A stretch of 64,000 nt of DNA from Promicromonospora sukumoe (GCF_014137995.1 NZ_JACGWV010000001.1:1178001-1242000); one strand, 5' to 3'; counted from the stretch's first letter, positions 9,048 through 18,914 are shown. Notes: a model not told the origin generated them from the letters alone. Translations and numbers: made by a program.

Positions 9048-10028
9048 ATCACCGAGCCTCGCATCAACGACCGGATCCGTGTCCCCGAGGTCCGTCTCAT
9101 CGGTCCTGGCGGGGAGCAGGTCGGCGTGGTTGCCACGGCGGTCGCCCTGAAGCTCGCCCAGGACGCTGACCTCGACCTCGTCGAGGTCGCGCCGGACGCC
9201 CGCCCGCCCGTCGCCAAGCTCATGGACTTCGGCAAGTTCAAGTACGAGTCCGACATGAAGGCGCGGGAAGCCCGGCGCAACCAGGCGAACACGGTCCTCA
9301 AGGAGATCCGTTTCCGCCTCAAGATCGACCCGCACGACTACGGCACCAAGAAGGGCCACGTCGAGCGGTTCCTCTCGGCCGGCGACAAGGTCAAGGTCAT
9401 GATCATGTTCCGTGGCCGCGAGCAGTCGCGCCCGGAGATGGGTCGTCGCCTGCTGGAGCGCCTGGCGGAGGATGTCGCCGATCTCGGTTTCGTCGAGTCC
9501 ATGCCCAAGCAGGACGGCCGCAACATGACCATGGTCCTCGGGCCGGTCAAGAAGAAGGCCGACGCCAAGGTCGAGCAGCGCAAGCGCGCCACCGAGATCA
9601 ACGCGGGCCGGATGACCAAGTCGGAGGCCAAGGCGCAGGCGCGTGCGGTCGACGAGCCCGTCGAGGACCAGGTCGAGGACCAGGTCGACGAGACGGTCGA
9701 GTCTGCTGTCGAGGAGCCCGCCGTCGCTGCTGCCCCGGAGCCCGTCGAGGCCCCGGTCGCGGAGCCGGAGCCCGAGCCCGTCGTCGAGCCCGAGCCGGTC
9801 GCCGAGCCCGAGCCCGCCGCCGAGGTGGAGCCGGAGCCCGTCGTCGAGCCCGAGCCCGAGCCGGTCGTCGAGGCACCTGCCCCGGCAGCGCCGAAGCCGG
9901 TCGTCAAGGCTGCCTCCAAGCCGGCAGCGAAGCCCGCCGCCAAGGCAGCCCCGAAGCCGACCCCGGCCCCCAAGCCGGTGCCGAAGCCCGTGGCCCCCAA
10001 GCCGCGTGCGCCGCGCCAGGCCGGCTGA
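9048..10028 (+). CDS. infC: Translation initiation factor IF-3, AUC start, long C-terminal extension
   Basis: 326 aa. IF3 binds the 30S subunit, blocks premature 50S joining and checks the start codon. Alignment to actinobacterial IF3 begins at [17 protein letters not shown], where no ATG, GTG or TTG exists. An ATC at 9048 lies 7 bases after AAGGAG and is the natural start; rare AUU/AUC starts in infC allow IF3 to repress itself. The core ([43 protein letters not shown]) ends near residue 170. About 130 extra residues follow: acidic Glu/Pro/Val repeats, then a basic Lys/Ala/Pro tail. First gene of infC-rpmI-rplT. Confidence 0.93.
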   Translation: MTEPRINDRIRVPEVRLIGPGGEQVGVVATAVALKLAQDADLDLVEVAPDARPPVAKLMDFGKFKYESDMKAREARRNQANTVLKEIRFRLKIDPHDYGTKKGHVERFLSAGDKVKVMIMFRGREQSRPEMGRRLLERLAEDVADLGFVESMPKQDGRNMTMVLGPVKKKADAKVEQRKRATEINAGRMTKSEAKAQARAVDEPVEDQVEDQVDETVESAVEEPAVAAAPEPVEAPVAEPEPEPVVEPEPVAEPEPAAEVEPEPVVEPEPEPVVEAPAPAAPKPVVKAASKPAAKPAAKAAPKPTPAPKPVPKPVAPKPRAPRQAG

Positions 10029-10131
10029 GCACGAGGTCCCCAAGACCACCACGACACCGGGCCGGCTGACCGGCCCAGGTACACGTCGCCGCTCTTGCAG
10101 CGGTCGACCGACATGAGGAGAGACGGCAGTC

Positions 10132-10326
10132 ATGCCGAAGAACAAGACGCACTCCGGCTCGAAGAAGCGGTTCCGGGTCACGGGTAGCGGCAAGGTCATG
10201 CGCGAGCAGACCAACGCCCGCCACTACCTCGAGCACAAGTCCAGCCGTCGTACGCGTCGCCTGGCCGTCGACCAGGTCGTTTCGCCTGCCGACGTCAAGA
10301 AGGTCAAGAAGCTGCTCGGTAAGTGA
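10132..10326 (+). CDS. rpmI: 50S ribosomal protein L35
   Basis: 64 aa, very basic, starting [14 protein letters not shown], the L35 signature. Standard length. A GAGGAGAGACGG ribosome site precedes the ATG. It sits between infC and rplT in the conserved order. It assembles into the large subunit. Confidence 0.97.
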   Translation: MPKNKTHSGSKKRFRVTGSGKVMREQTNARHYLEHKSSRRTRRLAVDQVVSPADVKKVKKLLGK

Positions 10327-10393
10327 ACCCGTGGCGCGCGCCTGACGCGCGCCGCCAGGAACCCTTCCAGCCCGAAGTAACAAGGAGTCTCAC

Positions 10394-10777
10394 GTGGCAC
10401 GCGTGAAGCGGGCAGTAAATGCCCAGAAGAAGCGCCGTACAACCCTCGAGCGCGCCGCCGGTTACCGCGGCCAGCGCTCGCGCCTCTACCGGAAGGCGAA
10501 GGAGCAGGTCACCCACTCGCTCGTCTACGCCTACCGTGACCGGAAGGCGCGCAAGGGCGACTTCCGCAAGCTGTGGATCCAGCGCATCAACGCTGCGTCC
10601 CGCGCGGAGGGCCTGACCTACAACCGCCTCATCCAGGGCCTCAAGGCCGCTGGTGTCGAGGTCGACCGCCGCATGCTCGCCGAGCTCGCGGTCAACGACG
10701 TGGCCGCGTTCAACGCCATCGTCAAGGTCGCCAAGGACGCGCTGCCGGCGGACGTCAACGCCCCGGCCGCTGCCTGA
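10394..10777 (+). CDS. rplT: 50S ribosomal protein L20
   Basis: 127 aa, GTG start after an AAGGAG site. The start [16 protein letters not shown] and the [15 protein letters not shown] segment are typical of L20, which binds 23S rRNA early in assembly and in many bacteria also represses its own operon. Full length with a small Ala-rich tail. Confidence 0.97.
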   Translation: MARVKRAVNAQKKRRTTLERAAGYRGQRSRLYRKAKEQVTHSLVYAYRDRKARKGDFRKLWIQRINAASRAEGLTYNRLIQGLKAAGVEVDRRMLAELAVNDVAAFNAIVKVAKDALPADVNAPAAA

Positions 10778-10827
10778 GGTTGAGCATCTCACCGGACGCC
10801 CGGACAGTGTCCTCCTCGGAGGCCTCC

Positions 10828-11676
10828 GTGCCGCTTGACGTGACGCTCGCGAACCCGCGAGCCGACCGGGTCAAGCAGGTACGGTCACTGTCCGGGCGTT
10901 CGGCACGCTCCCGGCACGGTCAGTACCTGGTCGAAGGGCCGCAGGGCGTCCGCGAGGTCGTGCGGCACGCCGCGTCGTCGGTCCGGGACGTGTACCTGAC
11001 GCCCGCTGCGGCGTCGCGCTACACCGAGATCGTCGACGACGCCCGCGCCGCCGGGCTGTTCCTGCACGTCGGCACCCCCGAGGTGCTCGACGCGATGAGC
11101 GCTGACGCCCAGGGCGTGCTCGCCGTCGTCCGGTCCGCCGCGCCCACGCTGCGCGAGGCGCTGGACGCGCGCGACCAGGAGCGCGCCGGACGGCCGCTGC
11201 TCGCCGCTGTCCTGGCCACGGTCCGCGACCCCGGGAACGCCGGCACGGTGATCCGCGCCGCGGACGCCGCGGGCGCCGACCTCGTGGTGCTGGCCGGCGA
11301 GAGCGTGGACGTGCACAACCCCAAGGTCGTGCGCTCCACGGCCGGGTCGCTGTTCCACCTGCCCGTCGTGACGGGGCTGTCGCTGGACGCCGCGCTGGCC
11401 GAGCTGCGCGCGGCCGGGTGCCACGTGCTTGCGGCGGACGGCACCGGCCCGTTCGACCTGGACGACCTGCTCGACGACGCCGGCAGCGGCACCGCCCCGG
11501 ACCTCGCCGGCCCGACCGCCTGGGTGTTCGGCAACGAGGCCTGGGGCCTGCCCGAGGCGGACCGGGCCCTGGCCGACGCCGTGGTGCGGGTGCCGATCCG
11601 GGGCAAGGCCGAGTCGCTCAACCTGGCGACGGCGGCCACGGTCTGCCTGTACGCGAGCAGCAGGGCACAGCGCTGA
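10828..11676 (+). CDS. TrmH-family (SpoU) RNA 2'-O-methyltransferase
   Basis: 282 aa. SPOUT-fold enzyme that transfers methyl from SAM to a ribose in rRNA or tRNA. The three family motifs are present: ATVRDPGNAGTVIRAADAAG (motif 1), WVFGNEAWGLP (motif 2) and IRGKAESLNLATAA (motif 3, cofactor knot). An N-terminal substrate-binding domain with RHGQYLVEGPQGVREV precedes them. The GTG at 10828 is chosen because a GGAGG site lies five bases upstream; a GTG at 10807 is also in frame. It follows rplT, as in many actinobacteria. The target nucleotide is unknown. Confidence 0.88.
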   Translation: MPLDVTLANPRADRVKQVRSLSGRSARSRHGQYLVEGPQGVREVVRHAASSVRDVYLTPAAASRYTEIVDDARAAGLFLHVGTPEVLDAMSADAQGVLAVVRSAAPTLREALDARDQERAGRPLLAAVLATVRDPGNAGTVIRAADAAGADLVVLAGESVDVHNPKVVRSTAGSLFHLPVVTGLSLDAALAELRAAGCHVLAADGTGPFDLDDLLDDAGSGTAPDLAGPTAWVFGNEAWGLPEADRALADAVVRVPIRGKAESLNLATAATVCLYASSRAQR

Positions 11677-11699
11677 GGGTCCCCGACGCCGGCGCCGAC

Positions 11700-12275
11700 G
11701 TGTGGGGCGACTGGGGCCACGTGCTGCGGCCGGCGCTGCTGGCGCTCTTCGCCGCGGCGGTGGCGATCCGCCTGCTCGTGCGGGTCCGCCGCCTGCGGGG
11801 CGTGCCGCACGCCCGGGCCTGGCGACACTCGGTCGCGGAGGTCGGGATGGTCGTCGGCACGCTGCCGTGGATCTGGATGATCCTCACGCCGGTGCCCGGG
11901 GACGGTGGGCTGTCGCTCGTCCCGTTCCGTGACCTTGCGGCACAGCTTTCCGGACCTGTCCCGGCGGCGGTGGTCCAGGTGGGTGGCAACCTGCTGGTCC
12001 TCGCCGCGCTCGGCTTCTTCCTGCCGGTCCGGTTCCGGCTCGTGCCGGGGTCGGACGGGCGCGCCGTGCCCGGACCCCGCACCGGGGCGGTGCTCGCGCG
12101 GGTCGCCGTCGTGCTCCTCGGGGTGGCCGTGACCGTGGAGGTGCTCCAGTACGTGCTGGGGCTCGGCCGGGTGGCGTCCGTTGACGACGTGCTGGTGAAC
12201 GTCGTCGGCGGCCTGCTGGCGGCGCTGTGCTCGCGCCGGTGGTGGGCGGACCGGGCGCCGACCGGCCGGCGCTGA
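11700..12275 (+). CDS. VanZ-family membrane protein
   Basis: About 191 aa, with four or five predicted membrane segments. It shows the VanZ pattern: PW-x-W segment, NLLVLAALGFFLPVRF, and the conserved C-terminal VEVLQYVLGLGRVASVDDVLVNVVGG. VanZ proteins are linked to teicoplanin resistance in enterococci, but most chromosomal homologues have no known role. The start is uncertain: GTG 11700 and GTG 11721 are both possible and neither has a clear ribosome site. The gene begins 23 bases after the methyltransferase, so it may be translated from the same message. Confidence 0.75.
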   Translation: MWGDWGHVLRPALLALFAAAVAIRLLVRVRRLRGVPHARAWRHSVAEVGMVVGTLPWIWMILTPVPGDGGLSLVPFRDLAAQLSGPVPAAVVQVGGNLLVLAALGFFLPVRFRLVPGSDGRAVPGPRTGAVLARVAVVLLGVAVTVEVLQYVLGLGRVASVDDVLVNVVGGLLAALCSRRWWADRAPTGRR

Positions 12276-12332
12276 CGTCGACCGAGCGGGTGACTCTTGC
12301 GTCCTGGCGTACCGTGTCGCGACGCGGTCGCC

Positions 12333-12338
12333 TACCGT
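12333..12338 (+). promoter_or_regulatory. Leaderless -10 box for the YtfJ-like gene
   Basis: TACCGT is followed by six bases and then the ATG at 12345, the spacing expected when transcription starts on the A of the start codon. No ribosome site is present. Confidence 0.5.
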
Positions 12339-12344
12339 GGGCGC

Positions 12345-12806
12345 ATGAGGTACATGCCTGATCTGAACCGCATCAGTGAGGCCCTGACCGGAGCGTTCGG
12401 CGTACGGCAGGTGTACGGGGACCCGGTCGAGCGCGACGGCACCCTGGTGATCCCGGCCGCCCGCGTGGCGACCGGCGGTGGCTCGGGCGGCGGAGGCGGC
12501 AGCGAGCCGGGTGGGCACCACGGCGGTGCTGCCACGGTCGATGACGCCACGACCGGTGATGCCGAGGGCGAGGCCGGGGTCGAGACGAGCGGCGAGGCCG
12601 ACACCCTCGGTGAGGGTGGCGGCGGCGGGTTCGGCTTCGGCCGGCGCGCCGAGCCGGCCGGTGCCCTCGTCGTCGACGACCAGGGCGTGCGCTGGGTGCC
12701 CGCGGTCGACGTGAACCGGATCGTCCTCGGGGGCCAGATCGCGTTCGTGCTCGCGGCCGCCGTGGTCGCCTGGGCCGTCACGCGCCGCCGCCGTCGGCGT
12801 CGCTGA
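12345..12806 (+). CDS. YtfJ/GerW-like protein with C-terminal membrane anchor
   Basis: 153 aa. It has the Spore_YtfJ pattern: a short N-terminal helix, VYGDPVERDGTLVIPAARV near 27-45, a Gly-rich block, GGGGGFGFG near 95-103, and P-x-G-x-L-V-V. A disordered Gly/Glu/Ala linker replaces part of the usual core. A single hydrophobic helix (IAFVLAAAVVAWAV) and an Arg-rich tail at the C-terminus anchor it to the membrane. In Bacillus the family acts in spore germination; here the organism is unlikely to form endospores, so the role is unknown. Confidence 0.7.
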   Translation: MRYMPDLNRISEALTGAFGVRQVYGDPVERDGTLVIPAARVATGGGSGGGGGSEPGGHHGGAATVDDATTGDAEGEAGVETSGEADTLGEGGGGGFGFGRRAEPAGALVVDDQGVRWVPAVDVNRIVLGGQIAFVLAAAVVAWAVTRRRRRRR

Positions 12807-12838
12807 GAAAAGGCCTGCCCGCAGCGGGGGCCCGCCCC

Positions 12839-12844
12839 TAGGAT
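12839..12844 (+). promoter_or_regulatory. Leaderless -10 box for thpR
   Basis: TAGGAT is followed by six bases and the GTG at 12851, which indicates a leaderless transcript. Confidence 0.5.
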
Positions 12845-12850
12845 CGTCAG

Positions 12851-13447
12851 GTGCGGTTGTTCACGGCGGTCATCCCGCCCCAGAGCGTCCTTGACCACCT
12901 CGGGCTCGCGATCGACGGTGTGCCGGCCTCTCCGCGGTGGGTACCCCGCGAGAGCCTGCACATCACGCTCGCCTTCTACGCGGACCTCCCCGAGGGGACG
13001 GTCCCGGAGCTGCGCGACGACCTGTCCGACGTCGCGCGCAAGCACGGGCCGATCGACCTGCGGCTGCGCGGTGCCGGGTCGTTCGGCGCGCGCGTCCTGT
13101 GGATCGGCGTGGACGGCGGCACGGACGCGCTGAAGGACCTGGCGACCGACTGCCTCGCGGCCTCGCCCCGTGAGGTGCCCGACGACGTCAAGCCGCACCG
13201 CGCGCACGTGACCGTGGCCCGGGCGCGCGCCGGGCAGGTCAAGCCGCCGCGTGGCCGGGACCGCTGGGGCAAGCGTGCGGGAGCCGAGCCGCGCTCCGCG
13301 CTCGAACCCGCCGCCCAGGCGCTCTCCGTGTACGCCGGACCCGGGTGGACGGCCGAGTCGTTCGCCCTGGTGGAGTCACACCCGGGGGAGGGGCCGCAGG
13401 GCGGGCCGCGGTACGACGTCGTGGAGACCTGGACGCTCGAGGGCTGA
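12851..13447 (+). CDS. thpR: RNA 2',3'-cyclic phosphodiesterase (2H phosphoesterase, LigT/ThpR)
   Basis: 198 aa. Opens 2',3'-cyclic phosphate ends of RNA to 2'-phosphates. Both catalytic H-x-T/S-x motifs are present: HITL in SLHITLAFYAD (near residue 38) and HVTV in PHRAHVTVARAR (near residue 120). The N-terminus MRLFTAVIPP is standard. GTG start, probably leaderless. The C-terminal 40 residues (ESFALVESHPG) complete the fold. Stands alone, followed by a terminator hairpin. Confidence 0.9.
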   Translation: MRLFTAVIPPQSVLDHLGLAIDGVPASPRWVPRESLHITLAFYADLPEGTVPELRDDLSDVARKHGPIDLRLRGAGSFGARVLWIGVDGGTDALKDLATDCLAASPREVPDDVKPHRAHVTVARARAGQVKPPRGRDRWGKRAGAEPRSALEPAAQALSVYAGPGWTAESFALVESHPGEGPQGGPRYDVVETWTLEG

Positions 13448-13471
13448 GCCGCCGGTCTCGGGTCGGGGGCC

Positions 13472-13512
13472 GTCTCCGCGGCCGGGACCAGGGCCGCCCC
13501 GGCCGCGGAGAC
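13472..13512 (+). terminator. Terminator hairpin after thpR
   Basis: A perfect 14-bp GC-rich stem (13472-13485 with 13499-13512) with a 13-base loop lies 25 bases after the thpR stop. Confidence 0.7.
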
Positions 13513-13532
13513 ATGGTTGTCCGAGCCACCAC

Positions 13533-13548
13533 TCGAACATGTGTTCCA
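13533..13548. promoter_or_regulatory. LexA (SOS) box-like palindrome
   Basis: TCGAACATGTGTTCCA matches the actinobacterial/Bacillus-type SOS consensus TCGAAC-N4-GTTCGA at 11 of 12 conserved positions. No clear target gene starts next to it: the nearest plus-strand annotated gene is pheS, 400 bases away. Confidence 0.5.
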
Positions 13549-13837
13549 CCATAACGCACCCCTTCACCATCCGCCACCGAACCCCGGCAGGACGATGATT
13601 CCGCGCTGATTCGAGCGCAAAGCCTTGAAACGGGCATGATGGCCCGGTCGTCCGGAGCGAGCGTATGTCCGCTCACCGACACCCCTAAAAAGTGTGCCAA
13701 GCGGTGTCGGGTGGGCACCCGCAATCACGTTGCCGGGTCCCGGAAGGGCATGGAATGATGGCACCATGCAGCCACTCACCCGCCGATTTACGCGGCCCGT
13801 CACGGGCCGTGCGGCGAGCGCTGCGCGCGGGCACTGA

Positions 13838-15016
<1,179 letters not shown>

Positions 15017-15017
15017 A

Positions 15018-17570
15018 GTGCCCCTCATCGTGAAGGACTGGCTCGCCGACCACGTCGAGCTCCCCGCCGGCCTGACCGCCGAGCAGCTCGCGGCCGACCT
15101 GGTGAAGGTGGGCCTGGAGGAAGAGGCGATCCACGGGGCGGCCGTGACCGGCCCCCTGGTGGTGGGCCGCGTCCTCGAGATGACCCCCGAGCCGCAGAAG
15201 AACGGCAAGACGATCAACTGGTGCCGGGTCGACGTCGGCCCCGAGCACAACGACGAGGAGGGCGCCCGCGGCATCGTCTGCGGCGCGCACAACTTCGGCG
15301 TGGGCGACCTCGTCGCGGTGTCGCTGCCCGGCACGGTGCTGCCCGGCCCGTTCCCGATCGCCGCCCGCAAGACCTACGGGCACGTGTCCGACGGCATGAT
15401 CTGCTCGGTCCGTGAGCTCGGCATCGGCGAGGACCACGACGGCATCCTGGTGCTGACCCGGCACGGGTTCGCCGCGGAGGACCTCACCCCCGGCCAGGAC
15501 GCGATCGCGCTCCTCGGCCTCGGGGAGGAGGTCCTGGAGATCAACGTGACCCCCGACCGCGGGTACGCGTTCAGCTACCGGGGCGTGGCGCGCGAGTACT
15601 CCCACTCCACGGGCGCCAAGTTCACCGACAACGGGCTGGTCACCGGCACCGAGCCGGCGGCCACCGCCGACGGCTTCGAGGTGCGCGTGCAGGACGACGC
15701 GCCGATCAACGGCGCCGTCGGCTGCGACCGGTTCGTGACGCGCATCGTGCGGAACATCGACCCGTCCGCGCCCACGCCGGCCTGGATGAAGCACCGCCTC
15801 GAGGGCTCCGGCATGCGGTCCATCTCCCTGGCGGTCGACATCACGAACTACGTGATGCTCGACCTCGGGCAGCCGCTGCACGCCTACGACCTGGCGCAGG
15901 TCTCCGCCCCGATCGTGGTCCGGCGCGCCGTCGCGGGCGAGCACCTCACCACGCTCGACGACGTCGACCGGACGCTGCACACCGAGGACCTGCTGATCAC
16001 CGACTCGCCCGAGGGTGCGGGCAGCCGCGTCCTGGGCCTGGCCGGCGTCATGGGCGGCGCCTCGTCCGAGGTCGGCCCGACCACGACGGACGTGCTCGTC
16101 GAGGCGGCGCACTTCGACCAGATCACGGTCGCCCGTACGTCCCGCCGGCACAAGCTGTCGAGCGAGGCCGCCAAGCGGTTCGAGCGCGGCGTCGACCCCC
16201 TGCTGCCCGCCGTGGCGGCGCAGCGCGTGGTCGACCTGCTCGTCGAGCTGGGCGGCGGCATGGCCGACCCCGCGGTGAGCGACCTGGACGAGACCGGGGC
16301 GCCCGCCCCGATCGCGCTCAAGGTCACCGAGCCCACCCGGCTCTCGGGTGTCGAGTACACCCCGGAGCAGGTGCGCAGCACGCTCGAGGAGATCGGCGCC
16401 GGCGTCGAGCCGGCGGGCGAGGGCGTGCTCACGGTCACCCCGCCGTCCTGGCGGCCCGACCTGACCGAGCCGGCCGACCTGGTCGAGGAGGTCGTGCGCA
16501 TCCAGGGCTACGACCAGATCCCCTCGGTGCTGCCCGCGGCCACGGGAGGGCGCGGACTCACGGCGGAGCAGCGCACGCGTCGCTCCGTCGCGCGCGCCCT
16601 GGCCGAGGCCGGGTTCGTCGAGACGCTCAGCTACCCGTTCGTGGGCACCTCGGAGTACGACGCCCTCGGCCTGCCGGACGACGACGCGCGCCGCGTCTCG
16701 CTCCGTCTGGTCAACCCGATGGCGGACGACAAGCCGCTGATGCGGTCGAACCTGCTGGTCACGCTGCTCGACACCGTGCGCCGCAACGTGTCGCGCGGGC
16801 TCACCGACCTCGCGGTCTACGAGATCGGGCTCGTCACCTGCCCGGTGCCGGGCGCGCCCGCCGCGCCCGCGCTGCCCGGCGGCGTGCGGCCCACCGACGA
16901 GCAGCTCGCGGCACTCGCCGCGGCGGTCCCGGACCAGCCGCGCCGGGTCGCCGGCGTGCTGACCGGCAAGCGTGAGCTCGTCGGCTGGTGGGGCGGCGGC
17001 CGTGCCGCCGGCTGGGAGGACGCCCTGGCGGCCGCCCGTCTGGTGGCCGAGCGCGCCGGGGTCGACGTCGTCGTCTCCGGGGACGCCGAGCGGATGCCGT
17101 GGCACCCGGGACGCTGCGCGCGCCTCGAGCTCGCGGACGGGACGGTCGTCGGCCACGCCGGCGAGCTGCACCCCAAGGTCGTCGAGGCGCTCGGGCTGCC
17201 CGCCCGCGCGGCGGCGTTCGAGGTCGACCTGACCGTCCTGGTCGGTGCGGCGTCGGGCGAGCCCGTCAGCGCCACGCCGGTGTCGGCGTTCCCCGCGGCC
17301 AAGGAGGACTTCGCCTTCGTCGTCGACGGCGGCGTGCCCGCCGAGGCGGTGCGGTCGGCGATCGTGGCCGGGGCCGGTGACCTGCTCGAGGACGTGGCCC
17401 TGTTCGACGTGTTCACGGGGTCGCAGGTGGGCGAGGGCAAGAAGTCGCTCGCGTACTCGCTGCGCCTGCGTGCCGCGGACCGGACGCTGTCCGCGAAGGA
17501 GGTTCGCGCGGTGCGCGACGCCGTCGTGGAGTCGGCGTCCGCCAAGGTCGGCGCGGTGCTGCGTGGCTGA
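15018..17570 (+). CDS. pheT: Phenylalanine-tRNA ligase beta subunit
   Basis: 850 aa. It starts with GTG at 15018, one base after the pheS stop and seven bases after GGAG. The domains are in the expected order: N-terminal region, a tRNA-binding/OB-fold domain at about 40-160 (VVGRVLEMTPEPQKNGKTINWC), the B3/B4 editing domain at about 230-400 that hydrolyses mischarged Tyr-tRNA, B5 (PPSWRPDLTEPADLVEEVVRIQGYD), and the C-terminal anticodon-binding fold (PAAKEDFAFVVD). Length is normal. The last eight bases overlap the following dehydrogenase gene. Confidence 0.97.
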   Translation: MPLIVKDWLADHVELPAGLTAEQLAADLVKVGLEEEAIHGAAVTGPLVVGRVLEMTPEPQKNGKTINWCRVDVGPEHNDEEGARGIVCGAHNFGVGDLVAVSLPGTVLPGPFPIAARKTYGHVSDGMICSVRELGIGEDHDGILVLTRHGFAAEDLTPGQDAIALLGLGEEVLEINVTPDRGYAFSYRGVAREYSHSTGAKFTDNGLVTGTEPAATADGFEVRVQDDAPINGAVGCDRFVTRIVRNIDPSAPTPAWMKHRLEGSGMRSISLAVDITNYVMLDLGQPLHAYDLAQVSAPIVVRRAVAGEHLTTLDDVDRTLHTEDLLITDSPEGAGSRVLGLAGVMGGASSEVGPTTTDVLVEAAHFDQITVARTSRRHKLSSEAAKRFERGVDPLLPAVAAQRVVDLLVELGGGMADPAVSDLDETGAPAPIALKVTEPTRLSGVEYTPEQVRSTLEEIGAGVEPAGEGVLTVTPPSWRPDLTEPADLVEEVVRIQGYDQIPSVLPAATGGRGLTAEQRTRRSVARALAEAGFVETLSYPFVGTSEYDALGLPDDDARRVSLRLVNPMADDKPLMRSNLLVTLLDTVRRNVSRGLTDLAVYEIGLVTCPVPGAPAAPALPGGVRPTDEQLAALAAAVPDQPRRVAGVLTGKRELVGWWGGGRAAGWEDALAAARLVAERAGVDVVVSGDAERMPWHPGRCARLELADGTVVGHAGELHPKVVEALGLPARAAAFEVDLTVLVGAASGEPVSATPVSAFPAAKEDFAFVVDGGVPAEAVRSAIVAGAGDLLEDVALFDVFTGSQVGEGKKSLAYSLRLRAADRTLSAKEVRAVRDAVVESASAKVGAVLRG

Positions 17571-18474
17571 CACGGCGGCAGGCGCTCCGGTGGCGGGTAC
17601 CCCTGAGGGGGCGCCTGCCGCCGCGGGGCCCGTCGCCGTGCCGGCCGCGCGGACGGCGCTCGTCACGGGCGCCTCGCGCGGCATCGGCCGGGAGATCGCG
17701 CTGGGTCTCGCGCGGGCAGGGGTGCACGTCGCCCTGCTCGCGCGGGACGCGGCGCGGCTCGAGGCCGTCGCCGCCGAGGTTCGAGCCGCCGGGGTGGACG
17801 CCGTCGTGCTCACCGCCGACGTGTCCGACCCGGGGGCGGTGCGTACCGCCGTCGAGCAGGCGCAGGACGCGCTCGGCTCGATCGACCTGCTGGTCAACAA
17901 CGCGGGCGCGATCGAGTCGGAGCACCCGCTGTGGGAGGCCGACCCCGACGAGTGGTGGTCGGTCTTCGAGACCAACGTGCGCGGGCCGTTCCTGTTCAGC
18001 CGCTGGACGGTGCCGGGCATGATCGCGCGCGGCGGGGGCCGGGTCGTCGACCTGGCCTCGGGCGCGAGCTCGCACGAGATGCGTGGCGGCAGCTCGGCGT
18101 ACAACGCGAGCAAGACCGCCCTGCTGCGGATGGGCGCCAACCTGCACGACGACGGCTTTGCCCAGGGCATCAGGGTCTTCGAGCTGGCCCCCGGCGTCGT
18201 GAAGACCGACATGTCCACGGGCATGACGCTCCACGAGCACCGCACCGAGTGGACCCCGGTCGAGCGGGTGACCGACGTGGTCAACGCGATCGCGGCCGGC
18301 GAGCTCGACATGTGCTCGGGCTGGTTCCTCCGGGTCTCGGACGACACGCCCGAGTCGCTGCGGGCGCGTGCGGCCGAGGCGGCTGCGGAGGGTGCGTCGG
18401 GAACGGCCCGCAGGCTCCGCGTGCTGCCCGCGGGCACCGCCGACCCGCTGAAGCGAGCCCTCACGGGCCGCTGA
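17563..18474 (+). CDS. Short-chain dehydrogenase/reductase
   Basis: 303 aa NAD(P)-dependent oxidoreductase. It has the TGASRGIG nucleotide-binding motif near residue 35, the NNAG motif, and an active site with Ser in SGASS and YNASK. The substrate is unknown. The GTG at 17563 overlaps the end of pheT by eight bases, which suggests co-translation, although a GTG at 17590 is also possible. The first 28 residues are a low-complexity Ala/Gly/Pro stretch that is unusual for the family and supports the later start as an alternative. Last gene of the pheST transcript. Confidence 0.85.
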   Translation: MADTAAGAPVAGTPEGAPAAAGPVAVPAARTALVTGASRGIGREIALGLARAGVHVALLARDAARLEAVAAEVRAAGVDAVVLTADVSDPGAVRTAVEQAQDALGSIDLLVNNAGAIESEHPLWEADPDEWWSVFETNVRGPFLFSRWTVPGMIARGGGRVVDLASGASSHEMRGGSSAYNASKTALLRMGANLHDDGFAQGIRVFELAPGVVKTDMSTGMTLHEHRTEWTPVERVTDVVNAIAAGELDMCSGWFLRVSDDTPESLRARAAEAAAEGASGTARRLRVLPAGTADPLKRALTGR

Positions 18475-18555
18475 CGCGAGCCCGATGCTCGGCTGGCCCT
18501 GGCCCTGGCCCTGGCCCTGGCCCCGGTCGCGGTCGCGGTAGTCCCGTGGCCGCAC

Positions 18556-18627
18556 CTCTCCTTCGAGACCTAAGTTTCTTCGCTTTGGGCCGCCTCAAAG
18601 CGAAGAAACTTAGGTCTCGAAGGAGAG
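18556..18627. repeat. Perfect 32-bp inverted repeat, copy A
   Basis: Arms 18556-18587 and 18596-18627 are perfect reverse complements with an 8-base loop. Located between convergent genes, it could work as a two-way terminator. It is also the intact member of a duplicated repeat. Confidence 0.85.
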
Positions 18628-18759
18628 GGGGCGTCGCCGAGTTTGGCCGGACGTCGTCGGCGGGCAGCCGGTGACCGGCGGCCCCTCGCGCCGGTGGGCC
18701 CCTTTCGCCGTCGGGCAAGCGCCCCGGCCGGTCCGGTCGCGGTTGGCCTCTGACCGCAC

Positions 18760-18831
18760 CTCTCCTTTGAGACCTACGTTTCTTGGCTTTGGACCAGCTC
18801 AAAGCGAAGAGACCTAGGTCTCGAAGGGGAG
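18760..18831. repeat. Decayed inverted repeat, copy B
   Basis: Arms 18760-18791 and 18800-18831 pair with five mismatches. The same 32-base arms and the same flanks as copy A lie 204 bases upstream, so the two are duplicates. Confidence 0.8.
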
Positions 18832-18914
18832 GGGGCGTCACCGAGTTTGGCCGGACGTCGCCGGCCGGGGTCGCCTCGCCGACGGGGGCGGCTCGTCAGC
18901 CGGGCCGGACTTCG

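Larger units (their letters stand above)
18475..18914. repeat. Intergenic repeat region between convergent genes
   Basis: 440 bases without a gene between two convergent stops. It contains six tandem TGGCCC hexamers at 18494-18529 and then two copies of a unit of about 120 bases (about 18551-18670 and 18752-18880). Each unit carries a 32-bp inverted repeat, and both are followed by the same flank with GAGTTTGGCCGGACGTCG. Confidence 0.8.

Noticed and set aside
13239..13724. Antisense frame starting at the LexA-box region and running back through thpR
   Set aside because: Arg/Pro-rich translation typical of a shadow of thpR; the plus-strand thpR frame has both HxTx motifs.
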